A stretch of DNA of 27,498 nt from Bacillota bacterium (GTDB lineage: Bacteria; Bacillota; Clostridia; Christensenellales; Aristaeellaceae): positions 1 through 27,498 of the forward strand of contig JAEZJP010000325.1 of assembly GCA_023415715.1 (NCBI GenBank), given 5' to 3'. Each line of letters starts with the position of its first letter. Position 1 is the stretch's first letter. Both the position numbers and the translations under genes were made by a program. Shown one piece after another: positions 1 through 7,919 of the stretch. A model generated the notes under the pieces. It saw only the letters and a program-made list of their open reading frames with translations, had not been told where the DNA came from and searched no databases.

Positions 1-725
1 CATAAAAGGAAGGTGGCATACATGGCAGGCTTCAAAAATAACTTGTCCGCAGCCAGAATGTTGATGTTCCCCAGACCTTCCTCGTCTGTATGCATCCAGT
101 CATCAATGTCAAAGGCGGGTTCGCCGAAGAACACATCCCCGCCCTGGTCTTCCAGAATGGCAATGGCCCGCTGGATGGCTCCTATGGTCGGCTTGGATAC
201 GTTGCCGTATTCCAGCGTATATTCCCCGGCGTGCTCACCCACATAGGCCAGCATGGCCTTCAGGTCACGGATATCCAGCAGCGGCAGGCCCTGATCATCG
301 GCCACCCTGAACAGTATGTTCAGCACACCTGATTGCGTTTCGTTAAGGTTCAGCATCCGGGATAAAAGCAGCGGCCCCATCTCGCTCACCGTGGCACGCA
401 AAGGATGGCCCTGCTCGCCATATACATCCCAGAACACTACCGGGAAACCTTTGTGGGAAAAGTTCGAAATGCCTGTTTCCATCAGCCGTTGGGCAATAGC
501 TTCGGAGTGCTCGCCCGGGCGCGTGAGACCGGCAAGGTCGCCCTTCACATCGCTGACAAACACAGGGACACCCATCTGGGAAAACCCTTCCGCCATCACC
601 TTTAAAGTAACGGTTTTCCCGGTGCCTGTTGCCCCGGCGATCAGACCATGCCGGTTAGCCATTTTGGGCAGCAGAAAAACCGGTTCCCCGGCTGTCCCCA
701 CCCAAATCTTTTGTTCATACAGCAT
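1..725 (-). CDS. HerA/YjgR-like helicase-type ATPase (DUF853), C-terminus cut by window edge
   Basis: Reading leftward, a continuous frame runs off the left edge, so only the N-terminal part is present. Residues 31-38 form a Walker A motif (GATGTGKT) preceded by the family signature LLPKMANRHGLIA, followed by VPVFVSDVKGDLAG, which is typical of the DUF853 branch of HerA-like ATPases (E. coli YjgR). The family is related to the FtsK/HerA hexameric DNA translocases, but the cellular role of this branch is not established. I chose the ATG at 725 because homologues begin close to this point and a GGATGGTG sequence lies 6 nt upstream. ATGs at 737 and 830 are in frame and cannot be excluded; 830 has no ribosome site. 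It is divergent from clpB and may share its control region. Confidence 0.82.
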   Translation of the reverse strand, partial: MLYEQKIWVGTAGEPVFLLPKMANRHGLIAGATGTGKTVTLKVMAEGFSQMGVPVFVSDVKGDLAGLTRPGEHSEAIAQRLMETGISNFSHKGFPVVFWDVYGEQGHPLRATVSEMGPLLLSRMLNLNETQSGVLNILFRVADDQGLPLLDIRDLKAMLAYVGEHAGEYTLEYGNVSKPTIGAIQRAIAILEDQGGDVFFGEPAFDIDDWMHTDEEGLGNINILAADKLFLKPAMYATFLL

Positions 726-823
726 GTAACGCACCATCCCTTCCTTTGTATCATACAACTGGAAAAACCTGCGCGTCAATGGCTCCTTCCCGTATTGCTC
801 CTCAAAAAATGTTTGGAAAGGTC

Positions 824-851
824 TTGACATTATGGATGGATCGATTACAAT
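824..851 (+). promoter_or_regulatory. Sigma-A-type promoter of clpB
   Basis: TTGACA at 824-829 and TACAAT at 846-851 are separated by 16 bp. Transcription would start near 858, inside the CtsR box and about 40 nt before the clpB start. The -35 lies inside the divergent gene if that gene starts at 830. Confidence 0.75.
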
Positions 852-872
852 AAAAAGGTCAAAGATAGTCAA
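844..872 (-). promoter_or_regulatory. Possible divergent promoter for the HerA-like gene
   Basis: On the minus strand TTGACT (872-867) and TGTAAT (849-844) are separated by 17 bp. Its -10 overlaps the clpB -10 on the other strand, so the two could not be occupied by polymerase at the same time. Its -35 lies inside the CtsR box. This is pattern evidence only. Confidence 0.4.
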
Positions 873-873
873 A
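857..873 (+). promoter_or_regulatory. CtsR operator
   Basis: GGTCAAA-GAT-AGTCAAA is a tandem heptad with a 3-bp spacer and fits the known CtsR consensus (RGTCAAANANRGTCAAA) at every defined position. It overlaps the predicted clpB transcription start, where bound repressor would block initiation. CtsR itself is not encoded in this window. Confidence 0.85.
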
Positions 874-898
874 TAAAGCCCGTGAGGGAGGTACTTAT

Positions 899-3508
899 AT
901 GAACACCAGCAAGTTTACGCAAAAAACGATGGAAGCGCTGAAAGAGGCCCAGCATACCGCCCTTACCTATCAAAATGTACAGGTGGAACAGGTTCACCTT
1001 TGTTATGCCCTCCTGGCCCAGCCGGAAGGGCTGATCCCCCAATTGCTGAGCAAGATGAACATCGATGGCAGCCTGCTGGCAAGCGCTATGGAGGAGGCGG
1101 TGAGCCGGATCCCCAAAGTCTCCGGGCCGGGCCGGGAGCCTGACAAGGTCTATGTTTCCGCGGATGTGGAAAGGGCGCTGCTGGCCGGCGAACAGCAGGC
1201 TGCCCAGATGAAGGATGAATACCTGTCGGTGGAGCACGTGTGGCTGGGCCTGATGGAAAGGCCTGACCGGCTGGTAAAGCCTATATTCGACCGTTTCCAG
1301 GTCAAAAAGGACGCCTTTCTGAAGGCGCTGTCCACCGTGCGCGGTGCGGCACGTGTGACCAGCGACACCCCGGAAAACACGTACGATGCGCTGGCAAAGT
1401 ACGGCGCCGACCTGACGGCGCTGGCCCGGGCGCAAAAGCTGGATCCAGTGATCGGCCGGGACAGCGAGATCCGCAACGTGATCCGCATCCTCTCCCGCAA
1501 AACAAAGAACAACCCCGTGCTCATCGGCGAGCCCGGCGTGGGTAAAACGGCCATCGCCGAAGGCCTTGCCATCCGCATCGTGCGGGGCGACGTACCGGAA
1601 AGCCTCAAGGATCGCAGGCTCTTTTCCCTGGACATGGGCAGCCTTATCGCCGGCGCCAAATTCCGGGGCGAGTTTGAGGAGCGCTTAAAGGCTGTGCTGG
1701 AGGAGATCAAAAAAAGCGAAGGCAAGACCCTTCTTTTTATCGATGAGCTGCATAACATCGTCGGTGCCGGCAAGGCGGAAGGCGCCATGGACGCCGGCAA
1801 CCTGCTTAAGCCCATGCTGGCCAGGGGCGAGCTGCACTGCATAGGCGCAACTACATTGGATGAGTACCGCAAATATATTGAGAAGGATGCCGCCTTGGAG
1901 CGCCGCTTCCAGCCCGTAATGGTGAATGAGCCCACGGTGGAGGATACCATTTCCATCCTGCGCGGCCTGGAAGAACGCTATGAGGTGTTCCACGGCGTGA
2001 AGATCCAGGATGGCGCGCTGATCGCCGCCGCCACGCTATCCAACCGCTATATCACCGACCGGTTCCTGCCCGACAAGGCCATTGACCTGATTGACGAAGC
2101 CTGCGCCATGATCCGCACGGAAATCGACAGCCTGCCGGTGGAGCTGGACGAAATTTCCCGCAAGATCATGCAGCTGGAAATTGAGGAAGCCGCCCTGAAA
2201 AAAGAAGCGGACGAGGATAACATGGCCCGGGAGCGCCTGCTGCATTTGCAGAAGGAGCTTTCCGACATGGGAGCGGAGTTTGCCCAATTAAAGGCCAAGT
2301 GGGACAATGAAAAGGCGGCCATTGTAAGGGTGCAAAAACTGAGGGAAGACATTGAGCGCCTGGGGGCTGAAATAGAAAAGGCGGAGCGGAATTATGACCT
2401 GAACAAGGCCGCGGAACTGAAATACGGCGAGCTGCCAAGGTTGCAAAAGGAACTCAAGGCTGAGGAAGCTATTGCCGAAAAAAATAAAAATGGCCAGAGC
2501 CTGCTGCGCGACAAAGTTACAGAGGAAGAGATAGCCCGCATCGTGGCCCGCTGGACGGGCATCCCCGTGCAAAAGCTGGTGGAAGGTGAGCGGGAGAAGC
2601 TGCTGCACCTGCCGGACATACTGCATCAGCGGGTGATCGGCCAGGAAGAGGCTGTGCAGAAGGTTTCGGAAGCCATCCTGCGAAGCCGGGCGGGTATTTC
2701 CGATCCCAACAGGCCCATCGGTTCTTTCCTGTTCCTGGGCCCCACGGGCGTGGGCAAGACGGAGCTGGCCAAGGCGCTGGCCCAGGCGTTGTTTGATGAG
2801 GAAAAAAACCTGGTTCGCATCGACATGTCGGAGTACATGGAGAAATTCTCCGTATCCCGCCTGATCGGCGCGCCTCCGGGCTACGTGGGCTACGATGAGG
2901 GCGGGCAATTGACCGAAGCCGTACGCCGCAAGCCCTATTCCGTAGTGCTCTTTGACGAGGTGGAAAAAGCCCATCCCGAAGTGTTTAATGTGCTGTTGCA
3001 GGTACTGGACGACGGGCGCATCACCGACTCCCAGGGCCGGACGGTAGATTTCAAGAACACCATCCTGATCATGACCAGCAACCTGGGTTCTTCCGACATC
3101 TTGGAGGGCATTGGCGCGGATGGAAGGATTTCAGAAGACGCCCGCCGGCGGGTGGAAATGCTTCTCAGGATGCAGTTCCGTCCGGAATTTTTGAACCGCA
3201 TTGACGAGATTGTGTTCTACAAGCCGCTCACCAAGGAAGAGATCGGACGTATTGTCACGCTGCTTTTGAGCAATTTGCAAAAACGGCTGGATGACAGGCA
3301 AATCACCATCACGCTGACCGACGCGGCAAAGGAAATGGTGATCGAGAGAGGCTTTGATCCCGTATACGGCGCACGGCCGCTGAAACGCTTTTTGCAAAGC
3401 CGGGTGGAAACGCTGGTGGCCCGAAGGCTCATCCAGGGTGATGTGCATGCAGGCCAAAATCTCACCGTGGATGTGGATAAAACGGGCGAATTGTATATCC
3501 GGGAGTAG
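899..3508 (+). CDS. clpB: ATP-dependent disaggregase ClpB (Hsp100)
   Basis: ClpB is a cytoplasmic hexameric AAA+ machine that threads aggregated proteins through its pore together with DnaK. The 869-residue length is normal for the family. In order: N-terminal Clp repeat domain (1-145), AAA1 with Walker A GEPGVGKT at 210-217 and Walker B LLFIDE at 278-283, a long coiled-coil middle domain (about 410-525), and AAA2 with Walker A GPTGVGKT at 614-621, then the C-terminal small domain with YGARPLKR. The long middle domain separates ClpB from ClpC, ClpE and ClpA, and there is no ClpP-binding loop that I recognise. A GAGGGAGG ribosome site (about 884-891) lies 7 nt before the ATG. The CtsR box and TTGACA promoter just upstream indicate heat-shock control. 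The amidase gene 44 nt downstream has no intervening terminator. Confidence 0.97.
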   Translation: MNTSKFTQKTMEALKEAQHTALTYQNVQVEQVHLCYALLAQPEGLIPQLLSKMNIDGSLLASAMEEAVSRIPKVSGPGREPDKVYVSADVERALLAGEQQAAQMKDEYLSVEHVWLGLMERPDRLVKPIFDRFQVKKDAFLKALSTVRGAARVTSDTPENTYDALAKYGADLTALARAQKLDPVIGRDSEIRNVIRILSRKTKNNPVLIGEPGVGKTAIAEGLAIRIVRGDVPESLKDRRLFSLDMGSLIAGAKFRGEFEERLKAVLEEIKKSEGKTLLFIDELHNIVGAGKAEGAMDAGNLLKPMLARGELHCIGATTLDEYRKYIEKDAALERRFQPVMVNEPTVEDTISILRGLEERYEVFHGVKIQDGALIAAATLSNRYITDRFLPDKAIDLIDEACAMIRTEIDSLPVELDEISRKIMQLEIEEAALKKEADEDNMARERLLHLQKELSDMGAEFAQLKAKWDNEKAAIVRVQKLREDIERLGAEIEKAERNYDLNKAAELKYGELPRLQKELKAEEAIAEKNKNGQSLLRDKVTEEEIARIVARWTGIPVQKLVEGEREKLLHLPDILHQRVIGQEEAVQKVSEAILRSRAGISDPNRPIGSFLFLGPTGVGKTELAKALAQALFDEEKNLVRIDMSEYMEKFSVSRLIGAPPGYVGYDEGGQLTEAVRRKPYSVVLFDEVEKAHPEVFNVLLQVLDDGRITDSQGRTVDFKNTILIMTSNLGSSDILEGIGADGRISEDARRRVEMLLRMQFRPEFLNRIDEIVFYKPLTKEEIGRIVTLLLSNLQKRLDDRQITITLTDAAKEMVIERGFDPVYGARPLKRFLQSRVETLVARRLIQGDVHAGQNLTVDVDKTGELYIRE

Positions 3509-3552
3509 CTTTTCATAGACTGTGGCAAATCCTCCAGTTGGGAGGGCGTGCC

Positions 3553-4038
3553 ATGCTGTATGACAGGGAAAAGGCAGTCGCTTATGCCCATGAGTGGGCT
3601 TACCGACGGAATCCGAGGTATTATGATTTTCATAACATCGGCGGCGACTGCACCAATTTTAATTCCCAATGCCTTTTCGCCGGATGCGGCGTGATGAATT
3701 ATACCCCGAACACGGGATGGTACTATATATCACTTAACAACCGGGCCCCCTCATGGACGGGGGTCCAGTTTTTGTACAACTTCCTCACGAAAAACAAAGG
3801 TGCGGGCCCGTATGGCCAGGAGCTTCCCCTGGATCAGGCCATGATCGCGGACATAATCCAGCTAAGCGCCGATGGGTACCGCTTTACCCACTCATTGTTC
3901 ATCGTGGAGGCGGGCGACCCGCCGGCACCGGAAAACATTTATATCGCCACGCATACGCTGGATTCGGATTACCGTCAGCTAAGCACCTACACCTATGCCA
4001 AACGCCGGCTGATTCACATCATCGATGCCAGGATGTAA
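3553..4038 (+). CDS. Amidase_6-domain protein (putative amidase/peptidoglycan-type hydrolase)
   Basis: A 161-residue protein that is almost entirely one Amidase_6 (PF12671-type) domain. Visible hallmarks are YDREKAVAYAHEWAYRRNP at the N-terminus, GGDCTNF with the presumed nucleophilic Cys, NTGWYYISLNNRAPSWTG, and THSLFIV with the presumed His. The family is common in Clostridia and Bacilli and is predicted, by resemblance to NlpC/P60 and CHAP folds, to cleave amide bonds. No signal peptide or membrane segment is visible, which is unusual for a wall hydrolase and leaves the substrate unclear. I chose the ATG at 3553 because GGGAGGG at 3540-3546 sits 6 nt upstream; an in-frame start at 3538 has no ribosome site. 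The gene follows clpB by 44 nt, so read-through from the CtsR-controlled promoter is likely. Confidence 0.85.
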   Translation: MLYDREKAVAYAHEWAYRRNPRYYDFHNIGGDCTNFNSQCLFAGCGVMNYTPNTGWYYISLNNRAPSWTGVQFLYNFLTKNKGAGPYGQELPLDQAMIADIIQLSADGYRFTHSLFIVEAGDPPAPENIYIATHTLDSDYRQLSTYTYAKRRLIHIIDARM

Positions 4039-4098
4039 CCTGCTGAAACGGGAAGCCCCCTCTGTTTACAGTTACAGCCTGCTGTGGTACCATATACA

Positions 4099-4138
4099 TT
4101 GAGCAGAACCGTGCAGAAAACAAGGATGTTTTGCTCAA
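4099..4138 (+). promoter_or_regulatory. Inverted repeat upstream of the deoR-type gene (possible operator)
   Basis: AAAACA (4117-4122) and TGTTTT (4127-4132) form a perfect inverted repeat with an AGGA centre, extended by TTGAGC (4099-4104) and GCTCAA (4133-4138) with an 11-nt bulge. It lies 35 nt before the DeoR-family start, where an autoregulatory operator would be expected. No direct evidence for binding. Confidence 0.3.
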
Positions 4139-4172
4139 AAACGTGTATGAATGAGCAGGAGGCGTCAAGCGG

Positions 4173-4976
4173 ATGCTGAACATAGAGCGTGTAGATGATA
4201 TATTGAAGGAACTTAGGCTGAAAAAGGCCGTGCTGGTCAGCCAGCTGTCCAGGCAGTACGGCGTCAGCCCCTCCACTATCCGCCGGGATTTTGCGGAATT
4301 GGAAAAGGAAGGCCTGCTTCGCCGTACCTATGGCGGAGCCATGCTCATCGAGCATCAGACCAGCGAGATACCTTATACCATACGCAACTTTGAAAACAAG
4401 GCGGAGAAAAGCATTATCGGCAAGCTGGCTGCCAAACTGGTCCGGGATGATATGCACATTTCCCTGGACTGCACCAGCACCGTGGCGCACATGGTGCGCT
4501 TTCTCAATAAGAAGAACAACCTGAAAATCCTGACCAACAGCGCCCAATTAGCCCTGGATTGTTTGGACAATATTCCCGGCGCGCAAATTTGCTGCACCGG
4601 CGGCTGGCTGAACAATTTTGCCCGGGGCTTTACGGGCGAAGCGGCCCGCCAGCGTGTGGCGGATTTTACCTGTGATGTGCTTTTCTTTTCCGCCAGGTCC
4701 ATTTCCATGGAAAGCGGCGTCACCGACGTGAACGAGGAGGATGTATGCATCAAAAAGCAGATGCAAAGAAGCGCGCGCAAGGCAGTATTCCTGTGCGACA
4801 GCTCAAAGTTTGACCGCACATCTTTCCGGTATTTTTGCGGCATCGATGAAATCGACTGCCTTGTAACGAACGAAAAACCTTCGGACAAATGGATGGAGGT
4901 TTTTGCAAAAGCCAATGTGAAGGTGATCTATCCCAAGGAAAATGAAAAAGACAGCGCCTATCCCCCGCAGGGATAA
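4173..4976 (+). CDS. DeoR/GlpR-family transcriptional regulator
   Basis: A 267-residue cytoplasmic repressor of the DeoR family, which usually senses sugar phosphates. Residues 5-57 form the N-terminal winged helix with the family signature SPSTIRRDFAELEKEGLLRR followed by TYGGA. The C-terminal DeoR sensor domain (about 75-235) includes SLDCTSTV, LTNSAQLAL, FTGEAA and the lysine-rich KAVFLCDSSKF segment characteristic of the family. AGGAGG at 4158-4163 precedes the ATG by about 9 nt. The expected sugar-metabolism partner genes (kinase, PTS) are not adjacent: the downstream gene is a metallo-beta-lactamase-fold protein 74 nt away. The target regulon is therefore unknown from this window. Confidence 0.93.
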   Translation: MLNIERVDDILKELRLKKAVLVSQLSRQYGVSPSTIRRDFAELEKEGLLRRTYGGAMLIEHQTSEIPYTIRNFENKAEKSIIGKLAAKLVRDDMHISLDCTSTVAHMVRFLNKKNNLKILTNSAQLALDCLDNIPGAQICCTGGWLNNFARGFTGEAARQRVADFTCDVLFFSARSISMESGVTDVNEEDVCIKKQMQRSARKAVFLCDSSKFDRTSFRYFCGIDEIDCLVTNEKPSDKWMEVFAKANVKVIYPKENEKDSAYPPQG

Positions 4977-5050
4977 GTTTCCATGTTTTAAACCGTTATA
5001 TATGCTGAGCCGTAAACAACATTGCCGGCATCACAAAGGAGGAAAGGCGC

Positions 5051-5902
5051 ATGAGATATTGCAAGGTGTTTTCATCATTGCTATTGGTTTTATCATGCAT
5101 ATCCTGTGGAGGTCATGCGGAATACAAATACAAGCTGGTGCTTAATGCCCCCTTTGCCATCAGCGGGGATTTGTCGGTGGAAAAAGTGGCTGAAGGCGTT
5201 GTGGTGGCCGTACACGCATTCCCCTGGGCCGCCAACTCTCTTGTAATTGAAATGGAAGATTCAGAAATTGTCCTTGTCGATACACCTTATACATATGAGG
5301 CAACAAAAGAACTGGTAGAGTGGATCCGGGGGCTTGCCGGGACCGAAACCAAATTGGCTGCCATTAATACCGGATTTCATTTTGATAATTTGGGAGGGAA
5401 CCAGTACCTTGAAGAGCAGGGGATCCCAATCTATGGGACTAGTAAAACAATAGAAATGATACAAACGAGGGGAGAAAAATCAAAAGGTTGGATCCTGCAA
5501 AGCTTACAAGCCCCCAAGGATAAAAAGTATTTCGATGCTTTTAAAGATCAGGTTTACGTTCAGCCGACAGAAGTGATCGACATTGCCGTTGATGAAGAAA
5601 AGAAACTGGCTTTTGATGCGGAAAGCCTTATTTTATACTATCCGGGCGAAACACACTCCCCTGATAATATTACCGTTTATTATCCTGAAAAAAAGCTACT
5701 ATTCGGCGGCTGCATGATCAAGGAAATGAGTGCGGCCAACCTGGGCAATACGGATGATGCAAATCTTGGCAAGTGGCCAGCTTCCATAGAGAGGCTAAAG
5801 GTAAAATACGATGAATCCAATGTAAAGATCGTTATACCCGGACATGGCAAGGCAGGGGATATCCGTCTGCTTGATAAGACGCTGGAGCTTTTAAAGAAAT
5901 AG
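5051..5902 (+). CDS. Secreted subclass-B1-like metallo-beta-lactamase-fold hydrolase with variant zinc site
   Basis: A 283-residue exported protein. The N-terminus has a hydrophobic segment (5-18) and two Cys residues (16, 19) that could serve as a lipoprotein acylation site, although the lipobox is imperfect. The rest follows the B1 metallo-beta-lactamase pattern: LVDTPYT, a zinc motif at 106-116, THSPDN with His202, LFGGCMIKE with Cys221, NLGN at 231-234, and IPGHG with His265. The first zinc motif reads NTGFHFDNLGG: His110 and Asp112 are kept but the first His of HxHxD is Gly108. Activity on beta-lactams cannot be assumed. Its GC content (75 of 180 bases in three lines counted, about 42%) is well below its neighbours, suggesting transfer. 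AAAGGAGG precedes the ATG by 8 nt. A bidirectional terminator follows. Confidence 0.9.
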   Translation: MRYCKVFSSLLLVLSCISCGGHAEYKYKLVLNAPFAISGDLSVEKVAEGVVVAVHAFPWAANSLVIEMEDSEIVLVDTPYTYEATKELVEWIRGLAGTETKLAAINTGFHFDNLGGNQYLEEQGIPIYGTSKTIEMIQTRGEKSKGWILQSLQAPKDKKYFDAFKDQVYVQPTEVIDIAVDEEKKLAFDAESLILYYPGETHSPDNITVYYPEKKLLFGGCMIKEMSAANLGNTDDANLGKWPASIERLKVKYDESNVKIVIPGHGKAGDIRLLDKTLELLKK

Positions 5903-5919
5903 GCGGTGTACGAAAGAAA

Positions 5920-5957
5920 AACGCATGGCTGGAGTTGATTCAGCCATGCGTTGTTTT
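5920..5957. terminator. Bidirectional rho-independent terminator
   Basis: A perfect 12-bp stem (5920-5931 with 5941-5952) and 9-nt loop, followed by GTTTTTAT on the plus strand and preceded by AAAGAAAA (T-rich on the minus strand). It lies between two convergent genes and can serve both. Confidence 0.9.
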
Positions 5958-6724
5958 TATATGATCGCTGTAAGCAGCATTTCTTCCGCCTTATCAAAGC
6001 ATAAGGGATTGGCCGCCAGCACCGGCGTCCTTTGATCAAAGCGGAGAGCTCCCCGGCCCGGGCTGCATATGCGGCCGCCGGCCTCCCTAACGATCAGCGC
6101 GCCGGCGGCAAAATCCCAGGGAGAGAGGATAAGCTCCCAATAGATATCGCTGCGGCCGCAGGCAACATCGCACAGGTCGATGGCCGCGGATCCGGTGCGC
6201 CGAAGGTCGCCCGCCGCAAGCAGAAATTTCTCCGCCGCTTTCATGGTTTTGCCGGCCAGCACGGAATCATAAGGCGATGTGCCTATGCTTACCAGCGCCT
6301 TTGCAAAATCCTGTTCGGATACATGTATCGGCTGTCCGTTCAAAAACGCGCCTTTTCCCTTTTCTGCATGGAACAGCTCCTTGGTGTAGGGATTCAGAAT
6401 GGCGGCCAGAACCGGCTCCCGGTTTTCTAAAAGAGCCACCGATATGGAGGAGCATTTGCGCCCCCGCATGAAGTTGGTGGTGCCGTCGATAGGATCGATG
6501 ACGAACGTCGGCGCGTCCGTCAGCGCTTCGTTTTCTTTTTCCTCCGCAAAAAAGACCGCCTCCGGAGCGGCCTTTGTAAGTTCTTCCATTAAAAAGGCCT
6601 GCACTTCGATATCCGCCTGGGTTACGAAATTAGCATGGCCTTCCTTTTGATACACCTCGGGCCGGTCATAGCCCAGCATTTTATCCCCGGCCTCAAGAAT
6701 GATGTGTTTGAAATCTTTGCGCAT
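5957..6724 (-). CDS. Inositol monophosphatase family protein (SuhB-like)
   Basis: A 255-residue cytoplasmic Mg2+-dependent sugar-phosphate phosphatase of the IMPase/FBPase fold. The metal-binding residues are visible: Glu61/Glu62 in FFAEEKE, DPIDGTTNF at 77-85 (the family signature), and WDFAAG at 203-208 with Asp204. The length matches SuhB/IMPase enzymes. Exact substrate (myo-inositol phosphate, fructose bisphosphate, PAP or another phosphate) cannot be read from sequence. It starts 16 nt after the stop of the LacI-family gene with GGAGG 5 nt before its ATG, so the two are almost certainly co-transcribed. Its presence in the sugar locus suggests a role in handling a sugar or polyol phosphate, which is inference. 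Confidence 0.92.
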   Translation of the reverse strand: MRKDFKHIILEAGDKMLGYDRPEVYQKEGHANFVTQADIEVQAFLMEELTKAAPEAVFFAEEKENEALTDAPTFVIDPIDGTTNFMRGRKCSSISVALLENREPVLAAILNPYTKELFHAEKGKGAFLNGQPIHVSEQDFAKALVSIGTSPYDSVLAGKTMKAAEKFLLAAGDLRRTGSAAIDLCDVACGRSDIYWELILSPWDFAAGALIVREAGGRICSPGRGALRFDQRTPVLAANPLCFDKAEEMLLTAII

Positions 6725-6740
6725 GGGACCTCCGTATCAA

Positions 6741-7760
6741 TTAATTATTCAGCCGGCGCACCGACTGGCGGGAAACAAGGCGCACCGGCAGCACAACGCT
6801 CCGGGGTGCTGTATTGCTTTCGCCCTGCAGCGCGTCGATGAGCATTCTGGCTGCTATGACGCCTTTTTCCACTACGTCCTGGTGAACGGTGGTAAGCTGC
6901 GGGCTGGTAAGGCGGGCGATGTTCAAATCGTCAAAGCCCACGATGGAGATATCCTCCGGCACCTTTCTGCCGGCCTCTTGAAGCCCCGAAATAAGCCCGG
7001 CGGCCAGGATATCTGCAGTTGCGAAAATGGCGGTGTAGTCATGCCGTTGCGCAAGCTCCCGGCCCAGCGCCGTGCCCTGCTCGATGCCGATTTCCCGCTG
7101 GTACACATTTTCCATTTTGACCGGCACGGAGTACTCCGAAAAAGCCTGGCAATAGCCCTTGAAGCGGCGGGCCAGCACGCCTTCTTCCAGAATGGGCGGG
7201 CCGCAGAACAGAATATCCCGGTGGCCGCACTCCAGAAGATGCTTTGTACCAAGATACCCGCCCTGCTGGTCTTCCAAACGCACCTGCAGCACCTGGTCGT
7301 TTTGAATGTAGCTGTCGATCAGCAGAATAGGCGTCTTTTGCGCCATCAGGCTTTCATAAAAATCTGTGGGGAAAATGCCTGTAAGTATCAGTCCGTCCAG
7401 GTTCCAGTTGTTGAGCAGCGACAACAGCTCCGGCACGTTGTCGATGGTGCGTACCATCAGGTAGTACTCCCGTTCCCGAAGCGTCTGTTCGATTCCCGCC
7501 AGCAGCGCGCCGTGGAATGGGTCCTGAAAGAATCCGCCGCTTGTGAGGGGCACCAGGTGGTTGATAACGCCTATGATCCGGGATGCGTTGTTCACCAGCG
7601 CCCGGGCGGACATGTTGGGCACATACCCCAAATGCTCTATGGAGGCCTGGATCCTTGCCACCATTTCCGGAGATACGCGGCCCACGTTGCCATGGATCAC
7701 GTTGGATACCGTGGTGGTGCTGACGCCCACCGCCCGCGCCACATCCTTGATGGTGACCAA
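6741..7760 (-). CDS. LacI-family transcriptional regulator
   Basis: A 339-residue repressor with a typical LacI architecture: N-terminal helix-turn-helix and hinge (TIKDVARAVGVSTTTVSNVI, residues 3-22, then NMSARALVNN) followed by a periplasmic-binding-protein-like effector domain ending in GFDDLNIARLTSPQLTTV and DISIVGFDD. The start codon is TTG at 7760: AAAGGGGG lies 8 nt upstream and the frame begins exactly at the HTH. An ATG 4 nt upstream is out of frame. The gene is divergent from the sugar transporter operon, and two palindromes with the CG-centred form expected for LacI-family operators bracket that operon's promoter. The likely effector is the imported oligosaccharide or a breakdown product. 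Confidence 0.95.
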   Translation of the reverse strand: MVTIKDVARAVGVSTTTVSNVIHGNVGRVSPEMVARIQASIEHLGYVPNMSARALVNNASRIIGVINHLVPLTSGGFFQDPFHGALLAGIEQTLREREYYLMVRTIDNVPELLSLLNNWNLDGLILTGIFPTDFYESLMAQKTPILLIDSYIQNDQVLQVRLEDQQGGYLGTKHLLECGHRDILFCGPPILEEGVLARRFKGYCQAFSEYSVPVKMENVYQREIGIEQGTALGRELAQRHDYTAIFATADILAAGLISGLQEAGRKVPEDISIVGFDDLNIARLTSPQLTTVHQDVVEKGVIAARMLIDALQGESNTAPRSVVLPVRLVSRQSVRRLNN

Positions 7761-7800
7761 GCATTCTGCCCCCTTTGGACTTCCTGTTCTGTGTATGGCT

Positions 7801-7828
7801 ATTATAGCATAGAATGTTTGGTTTGCAA
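7801..7828 (-). promoter_or_regulatory. Promoter of the lacI-suhB-like operon
   Basis: On the minus strand TTGCAA (7828-7823) and TATAAT (7806-7801) are separated by 16 bp, placing the start about 30-35 nt upstream of the TTG start codon. Confidence 0.65.
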
Positions 7829-7865
7829 GAAATATGCTCTGAATACACCGCGTTACTTTTTGTAA

Positions 7866-7879
7866 GTTTTACGTGAAAC
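7866..7879 (+). promoter_or_regulatory. LacI-type operator O1
   Basis: GTTTTACGTGAAAC is a 14-bp palindrome with one mismatched pair and a central CG, the usual form of LacI-family operators. It lies 4 bp upstream of the -35 of the sugar operon promoter. Confidence 0.65.
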
Positions 7880-7883
7880 GGTA

Positions 7884-7912
7884 TTGACATTGGGGAAATG
7901 CGGTGTTATACT
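7884..7912 (+). promoter_or_regulatory. Promoter of the sugar transport/degradation operon
   Basis: TTGACA (7884-7889) and TATACT (7907-7912) with 17-bp spacing, nearly consensus. Predicted start near 7919, giving a leader of about 115 nt before the binding-protein gene. Confidence 0.85.
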
Positions 7913-7919
7913 TTGACTA

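Noticed and set aside
1150..1956. 268-codon ORF antisense inside clpB
   Set aside because: Ser/Arg-rich shadow of the Walker-motif region; no independent support.
4952..4974. Possible terminator at the end of the DeoR-type gene
   Set aside because: The TATCCC/GGGATA stem is only 6 bp and the following AGTTTCC is a poor T-tract.
4977..5050. Promoter between the DeoR-type gene and the metallo-beta-lactamase-fold gene
   Set aside because: Only a TATATA-like element was seen without a matching -35. Not strong enough to call.
6699..7865. 388-codon ORF antisense to the LacI-family gene
   Set aside because: Covers a certain LacI-family gene, lacks a ribosome site and family motifs, and contains composition-driven His/Gln runs.
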